Positions 1 to 8,324 of a DNA stretch of 10,504 bases are shown here, in pieces. The position numbers and the translations under genes were made by a program. Position 1 is the first letter of the stretch, and the number at the start of each line of letters is the position of its first letter. The notes under the pieces were generated by a model, which saw only the letters and a list, made by a program, of their open reading frames with translations, was not told the DNA's origin and searched no databases. Where the stretch lies: NCBI GenBank assembly GCA_012511525.1, contig JAAZFW010000269.1, positions 1 to 10,504 on the forward strand, given 5' to 3'. Origin of the DNA: Clostridiaceae bacterium (GTDB taxonomy: Bacteria > Bacillota > Clostridia > Saccharofermentanales > UBA5734).

Positions 1-565
1 CATAGTTCATTTCCATGTAATCGCGGGCCTGCTGCACATACCAGGACTGGCGGGGCGTGTGCCCGGCGTCTTGCGGCGGATCGGGATTGACGGCGATCAG
101 GTGCGACAGAAACAGGTAGGCCAGCCCGGTCAGGCGCAGCTCGCGTCCCCGGCCCATCGGCAGGCAGTCCATGACGCTCCTGAAGCAGTCCCGGGTTGTC
201 AGGCCGCAGTCCTCAGCCCTGTCTGTGTCCAGCACCGGGCATTGGGCGGTCAGGCCGGTCCGGGCGACAAGCCCGGCGGCCTGGCTGCCCCGAAAGGCAA
301 GCCAGGTGTAATGCCAGGGATCGGTCTGACTGGCTTCATAATAGGTGACCTGGTCGGGAAAAATCATGAACCCCTGCCCGGCGCCGAGCTGGAAGGTCTG
401 GCCGGCAGCCTGGAAGTGGCCGCAGCCCGACAAGATGAAATGGAACAGGTAATAGTCGCGCACCGCCGGACCGAAGGCGTGCCCCGGCGCGCACGCCTCC
501 ACGCCGGCATGCACCACGTCAACCGGTTCACCCCGGGCCTGGATCGATGTCTGGTCCTTAAGCAT
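1..565 (-). CDS. AraC-family transcriptional regulator, partial (C-terminus off the left edge)
   Basis: Reading the minus strand from the ATG at 565 gives 188 codons with no stop before the window edge. The product starts MLKDQTSIQARGEPVDVVHAG. Residues about 35-100 (DYYLFHFILSGCGHFQAAG, then FQLGAGQGFMIFPDQVTYYE, then DPWHYTWLAFRG) match the N-terminal sugar-sensing cupin domain of AraC/MsmR-type regulators. The fragment ends at WYVQQARDYMEMNY, which looks like the first helix before the C-terminal pair of helix-turn-helix motifs; the DNA-binding part is outside the window. A GAGG ribosome binding site (plus-strand 574-577) lies 8 nt before the ATG and supports this start. The gene diverges from an alpha-galactosidase gene, so by family precedent it probably activates that gene in response to an alpha-galactoside. 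The inducer cannot be read from sequence. Confidence 0.88.
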   Translation of the reverse strand, partial: MLKDQTSIQARGEPVDVVHAGVEACAPGHAFGPAVRDYYLFHFILSGCGHFQAAGQTFQLGAGQGFMIFPDQVTYYEASQTDPWHYTWLAFRGSQAAGLVARTGLTAQCPVLDTDRAEDCGLTTRDCFRSVMDCLPMGRGRELRLTGLAYLFLSHLIAVNPDPPQDAGHTPRQSWYVQQARDYMEMNY

Positions 566-600
566 AGAAGATGCCTCGCGAATGGATGCCCTTTTCCAGC

Positions 601-630
601 ATCATACCATATCTGACCCGCACGGGTCTA
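601..630 (-). promoter_or_regulatory. Predicted promoter of the araC-family gene
   Basis: On the minus strand there is an extended -10 element, TGGTATGAT (609-601, hexamer TATGAT at 606-601). A -35-like TAGACC (630-625) lies 18 bp upstream, matching TTGACA at 4 of 6 positions. Transcription would start near 594, leaving a leader of about 29 nt that contains the GAGG ribosome binding site. The -35 and spacer are overlapped by the palindrome at 615-628. Confidence 0.5.
615..628. promoter_or_regulatory. Perfect palindrome GACCCG-CA-CGGGTC, candidate operator
   Basis: A perfect inverted repeat has 6-bp arms (615-620 and 623-628) and a 2-bp centre. It lies across the spacer and -35 of the leftward araC-family promoter and ends 2 bp before the -35 (631-636) of the rightward melA promoter. 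A protein bound here could control both. AraC-family proteins usually bind direct repeats, so the binder may be a different regulator. The inverted repeat is seen directly; its operator role is inference. Confidence 0.4.
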
Positions 631-658
631 TTGTCTGGCTGCCTGGCTCCGCTACAAT
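631..658 (+). promoter_or_regulatory. Predicted melA promoter
   Basis: A -35-like TTGTCT (631-636) and a good -10 TACAAT (653-658, 5 of 6 to consensus) are separated by 16 bp. Transcription would start near 665. The weak -35 fits a promoter that needs an activator such as the divergent AraC-family protein. Two CTGGCT direct repeats start at 635 and 643 within the core promoter and could be regulator contacts. Confidence 0.5.
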
Positions 659-671
659 GAAAGGGGGTGAT

Positions 672-688
672 GCCTGGCCTTTCCAGGC
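672..688 (+). repeat. Short inverted repeat in the melA leader
   Basis: GCCTGG (672-677) and CCAGGC (683-688) form a perfect 6-bp inverted repeat with a 5-nt loop. It lies just after the predicted melA transcription start. No T-tract follows, so it is not an intrinsic terminator. It could be an RNA hairpin in the leader or an operator half-site pair; GCCTGG also occurs at 641-646 upstream. Confidence 0.35.
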
Positions 689-729
689 GCTGCGACCCAA
701 ACAGATCACGATGAAAAGAGGTATGGAAC

Positions 730-2049
730 ATGACGAAAATTGCGTTTATCGGTGCCGGAAGTTTTGGATTCACACGCAAACTGGTGCGGGATATCCTTTC
801 GTTCCCCGCTTTTGCCGATGCCACAATCGCCCTGATGGATATTGACCCGACGCGGCTTGGCGTCATCAAGCAGGCCGTCGACAAGATCGTCGCCGCAGGC
901 TCATATCCGGCCAAGGTCATCGCCACGGAAAACCGTGCTGAAGCATTGGACGGCGCCGACGGCGTCGTCTGCACGATCCTGGCCGGAGGCGTTGAGATCT
1001 GGCGTCACGACATCGAGATCCCCAAGCGCTACGGGGTCGACATCAATGTCGGCGACACCCGCGGCCCTGCCGGCATTTTCCGGGCGCTGCGCACGATTCC
1101 CGTCATGCTCGACATCTGCCGGGATATTGAAAAATACTGTCCGCGGGCCATTTTCCTCAACTACACCAACCCGATGGCCATGCTCTGCAAGGCGATGCAG
1201 GACGAGACCTCCGTGCGCGTGACCGGTCTGTGCCATTCTGTTCAGGGCACGGCTGAAATGCTGGCCAAGTGGATCGGCGCCCCGATGGAGGAAGTCACCT
1301 ATCTTTGCGCCGGCATCAACCACCAGGCCTGGTACCTGGACTATCGCTGGAACGACAAGGATGCCTATCCCCTGATCCGGGCAGCGATGGAAAAACCCGA
1401 GATTTACCAGGCCGAGATCGTCCGCAACGAGATGTTTTTGCACCTGGACTACTATGTGACGGAATCCAGCGGGCACAACTCCGAGTACAATGCCTGGTTC
1501 CGCAAGCGCCCCGACCTGATCGAGAAGTACTGCACCCACGGCACCGGCTGGAATCCCGGCGTCTACGCCTATATCCTCAACGAGTACATGAAGCGCGAGG
1601 ACAGCTGGAAAACCGAAATTGAAAAATGGCTTGCGGAAGACACCATCGACCTGGCACGCGGCCACGAGTACGCTGCCTACATCTTCAATGCCACCATCGG
1701 CGACGGCACGCTGTACGAGTTCAACGGCAACGTGCCCAACCACGGCCTGATCGACAACCTGCCCCAGGGCTCCTGCGTTGAAGTGCCGGTCATGGCGTCC
1801 AAGCGCGGCCTGCGCCCGATTCATGTCGGCAAGCTGCCGGATCAGCTGGCCATTCTCAACAACATCAGCGCCCGCTGCGAAGACCTGGCCGTTCAGGCCG
1901 CGATCGAGGGCGACCCGCGCAAGGTGTTCCATGCGGTTTGCTTCGACCCGCTGACTTCCGCGGTGCTCAGCCTGGCGGAAATCAAGCAGATGGTCGATGA
2001 AATGCTGCAGCAGAACAAGGCTTGGCTGCCGCAGTTTAAGACGCTCTGA
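730..2049 (+). CDS. melA: Alpha-galactosidase, glycoside hydrolase family 4 (MelA type)
   Basis: The 439-residue product has the usual length for family 4 glycosidases. The N-terminus MTKIAFIGAGSFGFTRKLV carries the NAD-binding GxGSxGF loop (residues 8-14), followed by the acidic end of strand two (LMDID, 35-39). NYTNPM is at 144-149. GLCHSVQ at 166-172 is the CHSV signature that marks alpha-galactosidases within the family, whereas 6-phospho-glycosidases have CN(V/I)P. AGINHQAW at 194-201 supplies the second metal ligand; by homology Cys168 and His198 hold Mn2+. These enzymes cleave terminal alpha-galactosides such as melibiose or raffinose by an NAD-dependent oxidation-elimination mechanism in the cytoplasm; there is no signal peptide. 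AGAGG at 717-721, 8 nt before the ATG, supports the start. The gene diverges from an AraC-family regulator. A related hexuronidase activity is less likely given CHSV. No alpha-galactoside transporter is visible in the window. Confidence 0.93.
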   Translation: MTKIAFIGAGSFGFTRKLVRDILSFPAFADATIALMDIDPTRLGVIKQAVDKIVAAGSYPAKVIATENRAEALDGADGVVCTILAGGVEIWRHDIEIPKRYGVDINVGDTRGPAGIFRALRTIPVMLDICRDIEKYCPRAIFLNYTNPMAMLCKAMQDETSVRVTGLCHSVQGTAEMLAKWIGAPMEEVTYLCAGINHQAWYLDYRWNDKDAYPLIRAAMEKPEIYQAEIVRNEMFLHLDYYVTESSGHNSEYNAWFRKRPDLIEKYCTHGTGWNPGVYAYILNEYMKREDSWKTEIEKWLAEDTIDLARGHEYAAYIFNATIGDGTLYEFNGNVPNHGLIDNLPQGSCVEVPVMASKRGLRPIHVGKLPDQLAILNNISARCEDLAVQAAIEGDPRKVFHAVCFDPLTSAVLSLAEIKQMVDEMLQQNKAWLPQFKTL

Positions 2050-2056
2050 TCCTCAA

Positions 2057-3544
2057 TTAACCGGGCAGCAGGCTGGTGCCGGACAGGTAGATGTCACAGG
2101 CGCGGGCTGCTGCCCGACCTTCCTGGATGGCCCAGACGACCAGGCTCTGGCCGCGCCGCATGTCTCCGGCCGCGAAAATGCCCGCCTGGCTGGTCTGGTA
2201 GCTGCCGTCTCCGGTCTGGACCCGCGACTGGGCGTCACGCGCCAGCTGCAGTTCATCGAGCGCCGTGCTTTCCGGCCCGAGGAAACCCATGGCCAGCAAG
2301 ACCCGTTGGGCCGGCAACGTCTGTTCGCTGCCTGGGACGGGTATGGGCGTCATGCGCCCCTGGCTGTTCGGCGTCCAGTTGACCCGCGCCGTCTCAATAC
2401 CACCAACCTGGCCGTGGCCGTCGTCCAGGAAGGCCAAGGCGGTCGTCAGGTAATGGCGCGGATCGGCGCCGCTTATGAAGATCGCCTCTTCCTGTCCGTA
2501 ATCGGTGCGCTTGATCGCCGGCCACTGCGGCCAGGGATTGTCTCCCCGGCGCTCTGCAGGCGCTTCCGGCATGATCTCAAGCTGGCGTACGCTGCGGCAG
2601 CCCTGGCGGATCGCTGTCGCGACACAGTCTGTGCCGGTGTCCCCGCCGCCGATCACCACGACATCCAGACCGCGGACATCGATGGACGGCCGTCCGTTCG
2701 CTTGCTGGTCAAGCAGCCAGCGCGTGCTGGCGGTCAGGTAATCGACGGCGAAATGGATCCCGCTGAGGCTGCGGCCCGGGACCGACAGGTCGCGCGGCCT
2801 GGTGGCACCGCCGCACAGCACCACGGCGTCATGGGCCGCACGAACTTGAGGCATGGGCAGGTCGCGGCCGACTTCGCAGCCGGTGACAAACGCGATGCCC
2901 GCGTCAGCCATAAGAGCGACCCGCCGGGAGACCCAGGTTTTGTCCAGCTTCATGTTGGGGATGCCGTAGGTCAGCAGGCCGCCGGGCCGGTCGGCGCGTT
3001 CGTAGACGACCACCTGGTGGCCGGCCTTGTTGAGCTGGTCGGCGCAGGCCAGTCCGGCCGGCCCGGAACCGACGATCGCCACGCTTTTGCCCGAGCGTCG
3101 TTTCGGGGGCTGTGGCTGCATCCACCCTTCAGACCAGGCTCGGTCGATGATGGCGCATTCGTTGGCCTTGATCGTGACCGGGGGATCGTTCAGGCCGACG
3201 GTGCAGGCTCCCTCGCATGGTGCCGGGCAGACACGCCCGGTGAATTCCGGAAAATTATTCGTTTTCATCAGGCGCAGCCAGGCTTCATGCCATTGGCCGC
3301 GCCAAATCAAGTCGTTCCATTCCGGCATCAGGTTGTGCAGGGGGCAGCCGGACGCGGCGCCCTTGATCAGGACACCTGCCTGGCAGAAGGGGATGCCGCA
3401 GTTCATGCAGCGCGAACCCTGACGCTCCTGATCGACGCCAGGCAGCGCGGCATGGAACTCCTGCCAGTCCCGGATCCGCTCAAGGGGTGCACGGTCCGCC
3501 GCTACAAGCCGTTGGGTGGTTAAAAATCCATTGGGATCGCCCAT
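2057..3544 (-). CDS. gltD: Glutamate synthase (NADPH), small (beta) subunit
   Basis: This 495-residue flavoprotein matches the usual length of GltD. The N-terminal cysteine motifs are C46-x2-C49-x4-C54, then C67 in GCPLHNLMPEWNDLIWRG, and C106/C110/C114 in CPAPCEGAC. These supply ligands for [4Fe-4S] clusters that pass electrons to the large subunit. The FAD site is VAIVGSGPAGLACADQLNKA (from 155), the NADPH site is VVVIGGGDTGTDC (from 295), and the C-terminal flavin motif is GIFAAGDMRRGQSLVVWAI (from 455). The subunit oxidises NADPH and feeds GltB. The ATG at 3544 has AGGAGG 8 nt upstream; another ATG at 3551 is out of frame and too close. The gene lies 14 nt after gltB, whose stop codon abuts this ribosome binding site, so the two are co-transcribed and probably translationally coupled. 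Its stop is only 7 bp from the convergent melA stop. Confidence 0.96.
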   Translation of the reverse strand: MGDPNGFLTTQRLVAADRAPLERIRDWQEFHAALPGVDQERQGSRCMNCGIPFCQAGVLIKGAASGCPLHNLMPEWNDLIWRGQWHEAWLRLMKTNNFPEFTGRVCPAPCEGACTVGLNDPPVTIKANECAIIDRAWSEGWMQPQPPKRRSGKSVAIVGSGPAGLACADQLNKAGHQVVVYERADRPGGLLTYGIPNMKLDKTWVSRRVALMADAGIAFVTGCEVGRDLPMPQVRAAHDAVVLCGGATRPRDLSVPGRSLSGIHFAVDYLTASTRWLLDQQANGRPSIDVRGLDVVVIGGGDTGTDCVATAIRQGCRSVRQLEIMPEAPAERRGDNPWPQWPAIKRTDYGQEEAIFISGADPRHYLTTALAFLDDGHGQVGGIETARVNWTPNSQGRMTPIPVPGSEQTLPAQRVLLAMGFLGPESTALDELQLARDAQSRVQTGDGSYQTSQAGIFAAGDMRRGQSLVVWAIQEGRAAARACDIYLSGTSLLPG

Positions 3545-3558
3545 CTTCCATGCCTCCT

Positions 3559-6500
3559 CTAGTTGCCGCTGACCCTGGCCAGGTCCCGGGCATTGATGGT
3601 GAAAGCCGCCATCAGGGCCTGTTCGGGATCCAGCCCTTCCTGGCGCATCGCCTTGGCCGCCTCCAGCACGCGCTGGTAGTCGCGGGGCATGACGCGCATG
3701 AAATAGGGCAGCCAGTCCTCCCAGTGCGCCAGGATGCTGGCGGCGTAGGTGCTCTGGGTCCAGCGGCAGTGCCGGGCAACCATGTCGTAAACTTGCCTGG
3801 CCTCAACCGGATCGGTTAGCTTCTCACAGGAAACGGTTTCCTGGTTGCAGCGACGGGCAAACGCGTTGTCCGCATCGAGGACATAGGCGATGCCGCCGGA
3901 CATGCCCGCGGCGAAATTGCGTCCCGTATGGCCGAGTACGACCACCCGGCCGCCGGTCATGTATTCGCAGCCGTGATCGCCGACGGCTTCGACCACCGCG
4001 TCAAGGCCGCTGTTGCGCACGCAGAAGCGCTCACCGGCCGCGCCGGCGATATACGCTTCGCCTGCTGTGGCGCCGTAGAAGGCGACATTGCCGACGATCA
4101 CGTTCTCTTCTGAACGGAAGATCGCCCGGTGGTCCGGCCTGACAACCACCTTGCCGCCGGACAGGCCTTTGCCGATGTAGTCGTTGGCCTCGCCTTCGAT
4201 GACCATGGTCAAGCCGCGCGGGATGAACGCCGCGAAGCTCTGCCCCGCTGAACCGACAAAAGTCAGCTGGATGGTGTCCTCGGGCAAACCGTCCGGCCCA
4301 TACCGGCGCGTGATCGCGCTGCCCAGGCTGGTACCGGTCACCCGGTTGACGTTATGGATCGGCAGCGTCGCCTGGACCGGCAGGCCGCGCCGGAGGGCCG
4401 ACTGGCAGATCGGCAGCAGTATCTGCTGGTCCATGGACTGGCTGAGCCCGTGATCCTGGCGGAACTGCCCGTACCGGCCGATTTGCCTGCCGATATCCGG
4501 CTCATGGACGAGACGTGAAAGATCCAGCTTCAGGTCCGGATGAGCGCGGGCGGCCGCCTGGCTGTCGAGCCGGTCAACCCGGCCCACCATCTCATTGATC
4601 GTTCTAAAACCCAGCTCGGCCATGATCTCGCGCAGATCCATGGCGATAAAACGCATGAAGTTTTCGACATGCTCTGGCTTGCCCGTGAAGCGGCAGCGCA
4701 AGTCCGGGTTCTGTGTGGCCACGCCGACCGGGCAGGTGTCGAGGTTGCAGACGCGCATCATGATACAGCCCAGAGCGATCAGGGGACCGGTGGCGAAGCC
4801 GAATTCCTCCGCGCCCAGCAGAGCCGCGACAGCGACATCGCGGCCAGTCAGCAGCTTGCCGTCGGTCTCGACCGTGATGCGGCTGCGCAGGTCGTTGAGC
4901 AGCAACGTCTGGTGGGTTTCAGCCAGACCCAGCTCCCAAGGCAGCCCCGCGTGGCGGATGCTGGACAGGGGGGACGCGCCGGTGCCGCCGTCGTAGCCGC
5001 TGATCAGGATGACATCCGCCCGGCCCTTGGCCACGCCGGCCGCGATCGTGCCGACACCTGCTTCGGAGACCAGCTTGACGCTGATGCGCGCCTCATCGTT
5101 GGCGTTCTTGAGGTCGTGGATCAGCTCGGCCAGATCCTCGATCGAGTAAATGTCGTGATGGGGCGGCGGGGAGATCAGGCCGACCCCGGGTGTGGCATGC
5201 CGCGTTTTGGCGATCCAGGGGTAGACCTTGCGCCCGGGCAGCTGCCCGCCTTCGCCGGGCTTGGCGCCCTGGGCCATCTTGATCTGCAGCTCCTGCGCGT
5301 GCACGAGGTAGTTGCTGGTTACGCCGAACCGGCCGGACGCGACCTGCTTGATCGCGCTGCAGCGGGAATCACCGCTGGTCAGAGGCTCGAAGCGCTGCGG
5401 GTCTTCGCCGCCCTCGCCGGTGTTGCTTTTGCCGCCTAGCCGGTTCATGGCGATGGCCAGCGTTTCGTGCGCCTCCTGGCTGAGCGAGCCATAGGACATG
5501 GCACCTGTTTTAAAGCGCCGGACAATCGCCTCGACCGGCTCGACGTCATCCAAAGGCACCGATTCACGGGCGGGGATGAGATCGAACAGGCCGCGCAGGG
5601 TCATGTGGCGGCGCGATGTGTCGTTCATCAGACAGGCGTACGCCTGGTATTGTTTGTAATCGCCGCTTCGCACCGCTTGCTGCAGCATGTGGACAGACAG
5701 CGGATTGAACAGGTGTTCCTCGCCCTGACTGCGCCAGCGGTACTGGCCGCCTGAATCAAGCCCGGGATCGGTCTGGTTGGGATCGTCCGCCGCCTGACGG
5801 AACGTGTTCACGGTCCGCGCGATCGCGTCAAGGCCGATGCCGCCGATACGGGACGGTGTGTCGCAAAAATAGCGGTCGATCAGGTCGGGGCCGATGCCGA
5901 CCGCCTCGAAGATCTGGGCGCCCTGGTAACTTTGCATGGTCGAGATGCCCATTTTGGACAAAACCTTGACCAATCCCTTGGTACCTGCCTTGAGATAGTT
6001 GTTGACGGCGGACGCTTCGTCCAGACCCGGCAGAAACTGACGGCGAACCTGGGCACGGACCGTTTCCAACGCCAGATAGGGATGGATGGCCGAAACACCG
6101 TAGCCGACCAGCAGGGCAAAGTGGTGAACCTCGCGCGGTTCGCCGGAGTCGAGGACCAGGCTGACACGTGTGCGCAAACCGCGCCGGATCAGGTGGTGGT
6201 GCAGGCCGGCGCAGGCCAGCAAGGCTGGCATCGCGGCCCAATCCGGTCCGGCCGAGCGGTCTGACAGGATCAGGATGCCGGCGCCGCGCAAAACAGCCTG
6301 TTCAGCCTCGGCGAAAAGGCGGCTGAGTTGTGCTTCCAGATCATCCGAGGTCAGGCTGCCCTGATTTTCCGGGATCGGGCAGAGAATGGAAAGCTCCACC
6401 GGGCAAAGACCAGGTTGCCGGATGCCGCGGATCAGGTCCAGTGTGTTGGCATCTATCAGCGGCGTGTCCAGGCGCAGGCGACGGCAATTATCCGGATGCG

Positions 6501-8181
6501 GGTCGACCAAGTTGCCTTCAGCGCCGAGATAGAGCGCGCTTGAGGTGACGATGTGTTCGCGAAGCGCGGCGATCGGCGGATTGGTGACCTGTGCGAAGAG
6601 CTGCTTGAAATAGTTGTACAGGAGCTGCGGCCGGTCGGAAAGAACAGCCAGGGGCGTATCCGTACCCATCGAACCGCTCGGCTCGATGGCGTCACGGGCC
6701 ATGGCGCTGATAACGACCTGGACGTCTTCATTGGTGTATCCGAAACGCTTAAGCTGCCGGTCAAGCGCCTGATCGTCCAGCAAGCCGTTATCGGCGGGTG
6801 CGGCGCCCTGGTTTGGCAGCGGCACGAGCTGGTCGTTGAGCCACTGGCGGTAGGGACGTTCCCGTGCCAGTTGGGCCTTGAATGTTTCATCGGCGATCAG
6901 CTGGCCGGCTGCGGTGTCGATCAGGAGCATACGGCCGGGTCTTAGCCGGTCACGGCGGACAACCTGTTCGGGAGGGATGTCCAGGACTCCGGCTTCGGAA
7001 GACAGCACCAGCAGGTCGTCCCGGGTAACGAGGTAACGTGCAGGACGAAGCCCGTTGCGGTCCAACAGGGCGCCGACACGGATGCCATCGGTGAAAATCA
7101 TGGCTGCAGGGCCGTCCCAGGGCTCCATCAGGGTACTGTGGTAAGCGTAAAAGGCTTTCAAGTCATCGGCCATGCTTTCGTGTTTGTCCCAGGGTTCGGG
7201 GACCATCATCAAGGCGGCGTGCGCGATGGAGCGTCCGCCCAGGCTGAGGAATTCCAGGCAATTGTCGAACATGGCCGAGTCGCTGCCGCCGGGACGGATC
7301 ACGGGAAAGACGCGGCTGATGTCGGGACCGAAAAGACGGGTTTCGATTTGGGGTTGGCGGGCACGCATCCAGTTGACGTTGCCGCGGATGGTGTTGATTT
7401 CACCGTTGTGTGCCAGCGTGCGATAGGGATGAGCCCGTTCCCAGCTGGGGAACGTGTTGGTGCTGTAACGGGCATGCACCAGCGCCAAAGCAGACTCCAT
7501 GTCGAGACTGGTCAGGTCGAGGTAGAATGCAGGAACCTGGCGGGCGGTCAGCATGCCTTTATAGACGATCGTGCGGCTGGACAGGGAGGCAAAGTAGAAA
7601 TAGTCAGGGCTCTCTTCCGATTTTCCCTCGACAAGCCGTTCACAACGCTTACGGATCAGGTAGAGCGACCGCTCGAATGCCAGGCCATCCGAAGACGGGC
7701 TGCAGCGGCCTTGGCCGATGAACAGCTGGCGGATTGCCGGCCTGCTATCACGGGCGGCCATGCCCAAGGTGGACTCGTTGATCGGAGGTGTGCGCCAGCC
7801 AAGCACGATTTCCCCCTCATCGCGCACCATGGCCTCGATCTGGTGTTCGACGGCTTTGCGAAAATCGTCATCGCGAGGCAGAAAGACCATACCGACTCCG
7901 TACCGGCCAGGTTCGGGCAGATGAATGCCGATCGACGGGCAGATGGTACGCAGCATCCGGTCGGGAATTTGCAGCAAAATGCCCGCTCCATCGCCACTGT
8001 TGTCTTCGCTGCCGGCACCGCCGCGGTGCGACAGGTTGATCAGGACTGAGATCGCCTGGCTGACGATGTCGTGCGAGCGCTCGCCGCGGATGTTGACGAC
8101 CAAGCCGATGCCACAGGCGTCGTGCTCCTGGCCGGGATCATAGAGGCCTTGCTTGGGCGGCAATCCGCTGACTTGCTTCAT
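3559..8181 (-). CDS. gltB: Glutamate synthase, large (alpha) subunit
   Basis: The 1540-residue product has the full length and domain order of bacterial GltB. The N-terminus carries GLYDPGQEHDACGIG, where Cys23 should become the N-terminal nucleophile of the glutamine amidotransferase domain after loss of a 22-residue propeptide (domain about 23-430). A central domain follows (about 470-780). The FMN/2-oxoglutarate domain (about 810-1190) contains GAMSYGSLSQEAHETLAIAM, LISGYDGGTGASPLSSI and the [3Fe-4S] ligands C1139, C1145 and C1150 in CIMMRVCNLDTCPVG. The GXGXG beta-helix domain (about 1250-1440) has GKGLSGGKVVV and YGATAGEAYIAGAAGERF. The enzyme makes two glutamates from glutamine and 2-oxoglutarate. 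I place the start at 8181 because AGGGGG lies 6 nt before that ATG; the in-frame ATG at 8187 would directly abut the G-run. The later start removes two residues. No frameshift is seen. Confidence 0.96.
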   Translation of the reverse strand: MKQVSGLPPKQGLYDPGQEHDACGIGLVVNIRGERSHDIVSQAISVLINLSHRGGAGSEDNSGDGAGILLQIPDRMLRTICPSIGIHLPEPGRYGVGMVFLPRDDDFRKAVEHQIEAMVRDEGEIVLGWRTPPINESTLGMAARDSRPAIRQLFIGQGRCSPSSDGLAFERSLYLIRKRCERLVEGKSEESPDYFYFASLSSRTIVYKGMLTARQVPAFYLDLTSLDMESALALVHARYSTNTFPSWERAHPYRTLAHNGEINTIRGNVNWMRARQPQIETRLFGPDISRVFPVIRPGGSDSAMFDNCLEFLSLGGRSIAHAALMMVPEPWDKHESMADDLKAFYAYHSTLMEPWDGPAAMIFTDGIRVGALLDRNGLRPARYLVTRDDLLVLSSEAGVLDIPPEQVVRRDRLRPGRMLLIDTAAGQLIADETFKAQLARERPYRQWLNDQLVPLPNQGAAPADNGLLDDQALDRQLKRFGYTNEDVQVVISAMARDAIEPSGSMGTDTPLAVLSDRPQLLYNYFKQLFAQVTNPPIAALREHIVTSSALYLGAEGNLVDPHPDNCRRLRLDTPLIDANTLDLIRGIRQPGLCPVELSILCPIPENQGSLTSDDLEAQLSRLFAEAEQAVLRGAGILILSDRSAGPDWAAMPALLACAGLHHHLIRRGLRTRVSLVLDSGEPREVHHFALLVGYGVSAIHPYLALETVRAQVRRQFLPGLDEASAVNNYLKAGTKGLVKVLSKMGISTMQSYQGAQIFEAVGIGPDLIDRYFCDTPSRIGGIGLDAIARTVNTFRQAADDPNQTDPGLDSGGQYRWRSQGEEHLFNPLSVHMLQQAVRSGDYKQYQAYACLMNDTSRRHMTLRGLFDLIPARESVPLDDVEPVEAIVRRFKTGAMSYGSLSQEAHETLAIAMNRLGGKSNTGEGGEDPQRFEPLTSGDSRCSAIKQVASGRFGVTSNYLVHAQELQIKMAQGAKPGEGGQLPGRKVYPWIAKTRHATPGVGLISPPPHHDIYSIEDLAELIHDLKNANDEARISVKLVSEAGVGTIAAGVAKGRADVILISGYDGGTGASPLSSIRHAGLPWELGLAETHQTLLLNDLRSRITVETDGKLLTGRDVAVAALLGAEEFGFATGPLIALGCIMMRVCNLDTCPVGVATQNPDLRCRFTGKPEHVENFMRFIAMDLREIMAELGFRTINEMVGRVDRLDSQAAARAHPDLKLDLSRLVHEPDIGRQIGRYGQFRQDHGLSQSMDQQILLPICQSALRRGLPVQATLPIHNVNRVTGTSLGSAITRRYGPDGLPEDTIQLTFVGSAGQSFAAFIPRGLTMVIEGEANDYIGKGLSGGKVVVRPDHRAIFRSEENVIVGNVAFYGATAGEAYIAGAAGERFCVRNSGLDAVVEAVGDHGCEYMTGGRVVVLGHTGRNFAAGMSGGIAYVLDADNAFARRCNQETVSCEKLTDPVEARQVYDMVARHCRWTQSTYAASILAHWEDWLPYFMRVMPRDYQRVLEAAKAMRQEGLDPEQALMAAFTINARDLARVSGN

Positions 8182-8272
8182 GGTCATCCCCCTTGCTTTG
8201 CTGTCTGCTCATGCGATGGCAGCAAAATGAAATTTATTATTAGTGCGCTTGCATTCCGGCAGACGCTTCGGC

Positions 8273-8298
8273 TTTGGCGAAAGGTTGCTTTTGCCAAA
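8273..8298. repeat. Hairpin-forming inverted repeat in the gltB leader
   Basis: The left arm TTTGGCGAAAG (8273-8283) and right arm CTTTTGCCAAA (8288-8298) flank a 4-nt loop. As plus-strand RNA all 11 positions pair, with one G-U. As gltB leader RNA there is one A-C mismatch in the stem. Its distal arm runs into the A8/T8 tract at 8296-8303, so it could compete with the neighbouring terminator-like hairpin. Confidence 0.4.
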
Positions 8299-8324
8299 AA
8301 AAACACGCAAGACAAACGATGCGT
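8296..8324 (-). terminator. Weak intrinsic-terminator-like element within the gltB leader (possible attenuator)
   Basis: On the minus strand ACGCA (8324-8320) pairs with TGCGT (8309-8305) around a 10-nt loop, and one base later there is a run of eight T (8303-8296). The T-run is strong but the 5-bp stem is weak. The downstream arm TTGCGTG (8310-8304) could instead pair with CACG..CAA further upstream (8347-8339, 2-nt bulge), giving alternative folds. It may be a conditional terminator or a chance arrangement. Confidence 0.25.

Noticed and set aside
59..616. 185-codon open frame on the plus strand at the left edge
   Set aside because: The opposite strand encodes a convincing AraC-family cupin domain over the same bases, with its own RBS and promoter.
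558..974. 138-codon minus-strand frame crossing the araC/melA promoter region
   Set aside because: It overlaps the start of melA and both promoters and has no plausible product.
901..1932. 343-codon open frame on the minus strand
   Set aside because: It lies antisense to melA, which has clear GH4 motifs; the frame is a by-product of GC-rich third positions.
2060..2081. CCGG..CCGG imperfect hairpin at the gltD 3' end as a terminator
   Set aside because: The stem is bulged and no T-tract follows on either strand.
1997..3523. 508-codon open frame on the plus strand
   Set aside because: It is antisense to gltD, whose cysteine and nucleotide-binding motifs are intact. The translated product has no recognisable domain.
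4540..5439. 299-codon open frame on the plus strand
   Set aside because: It is a shadow of the gltB FMN domain on the other strand, with no ribosome binding site or domain of its own.
7138..8049. 303-codon open frame on the plus strand
   Set aside because: It is antisense to the well-conserved GltB amidotransferase domain.
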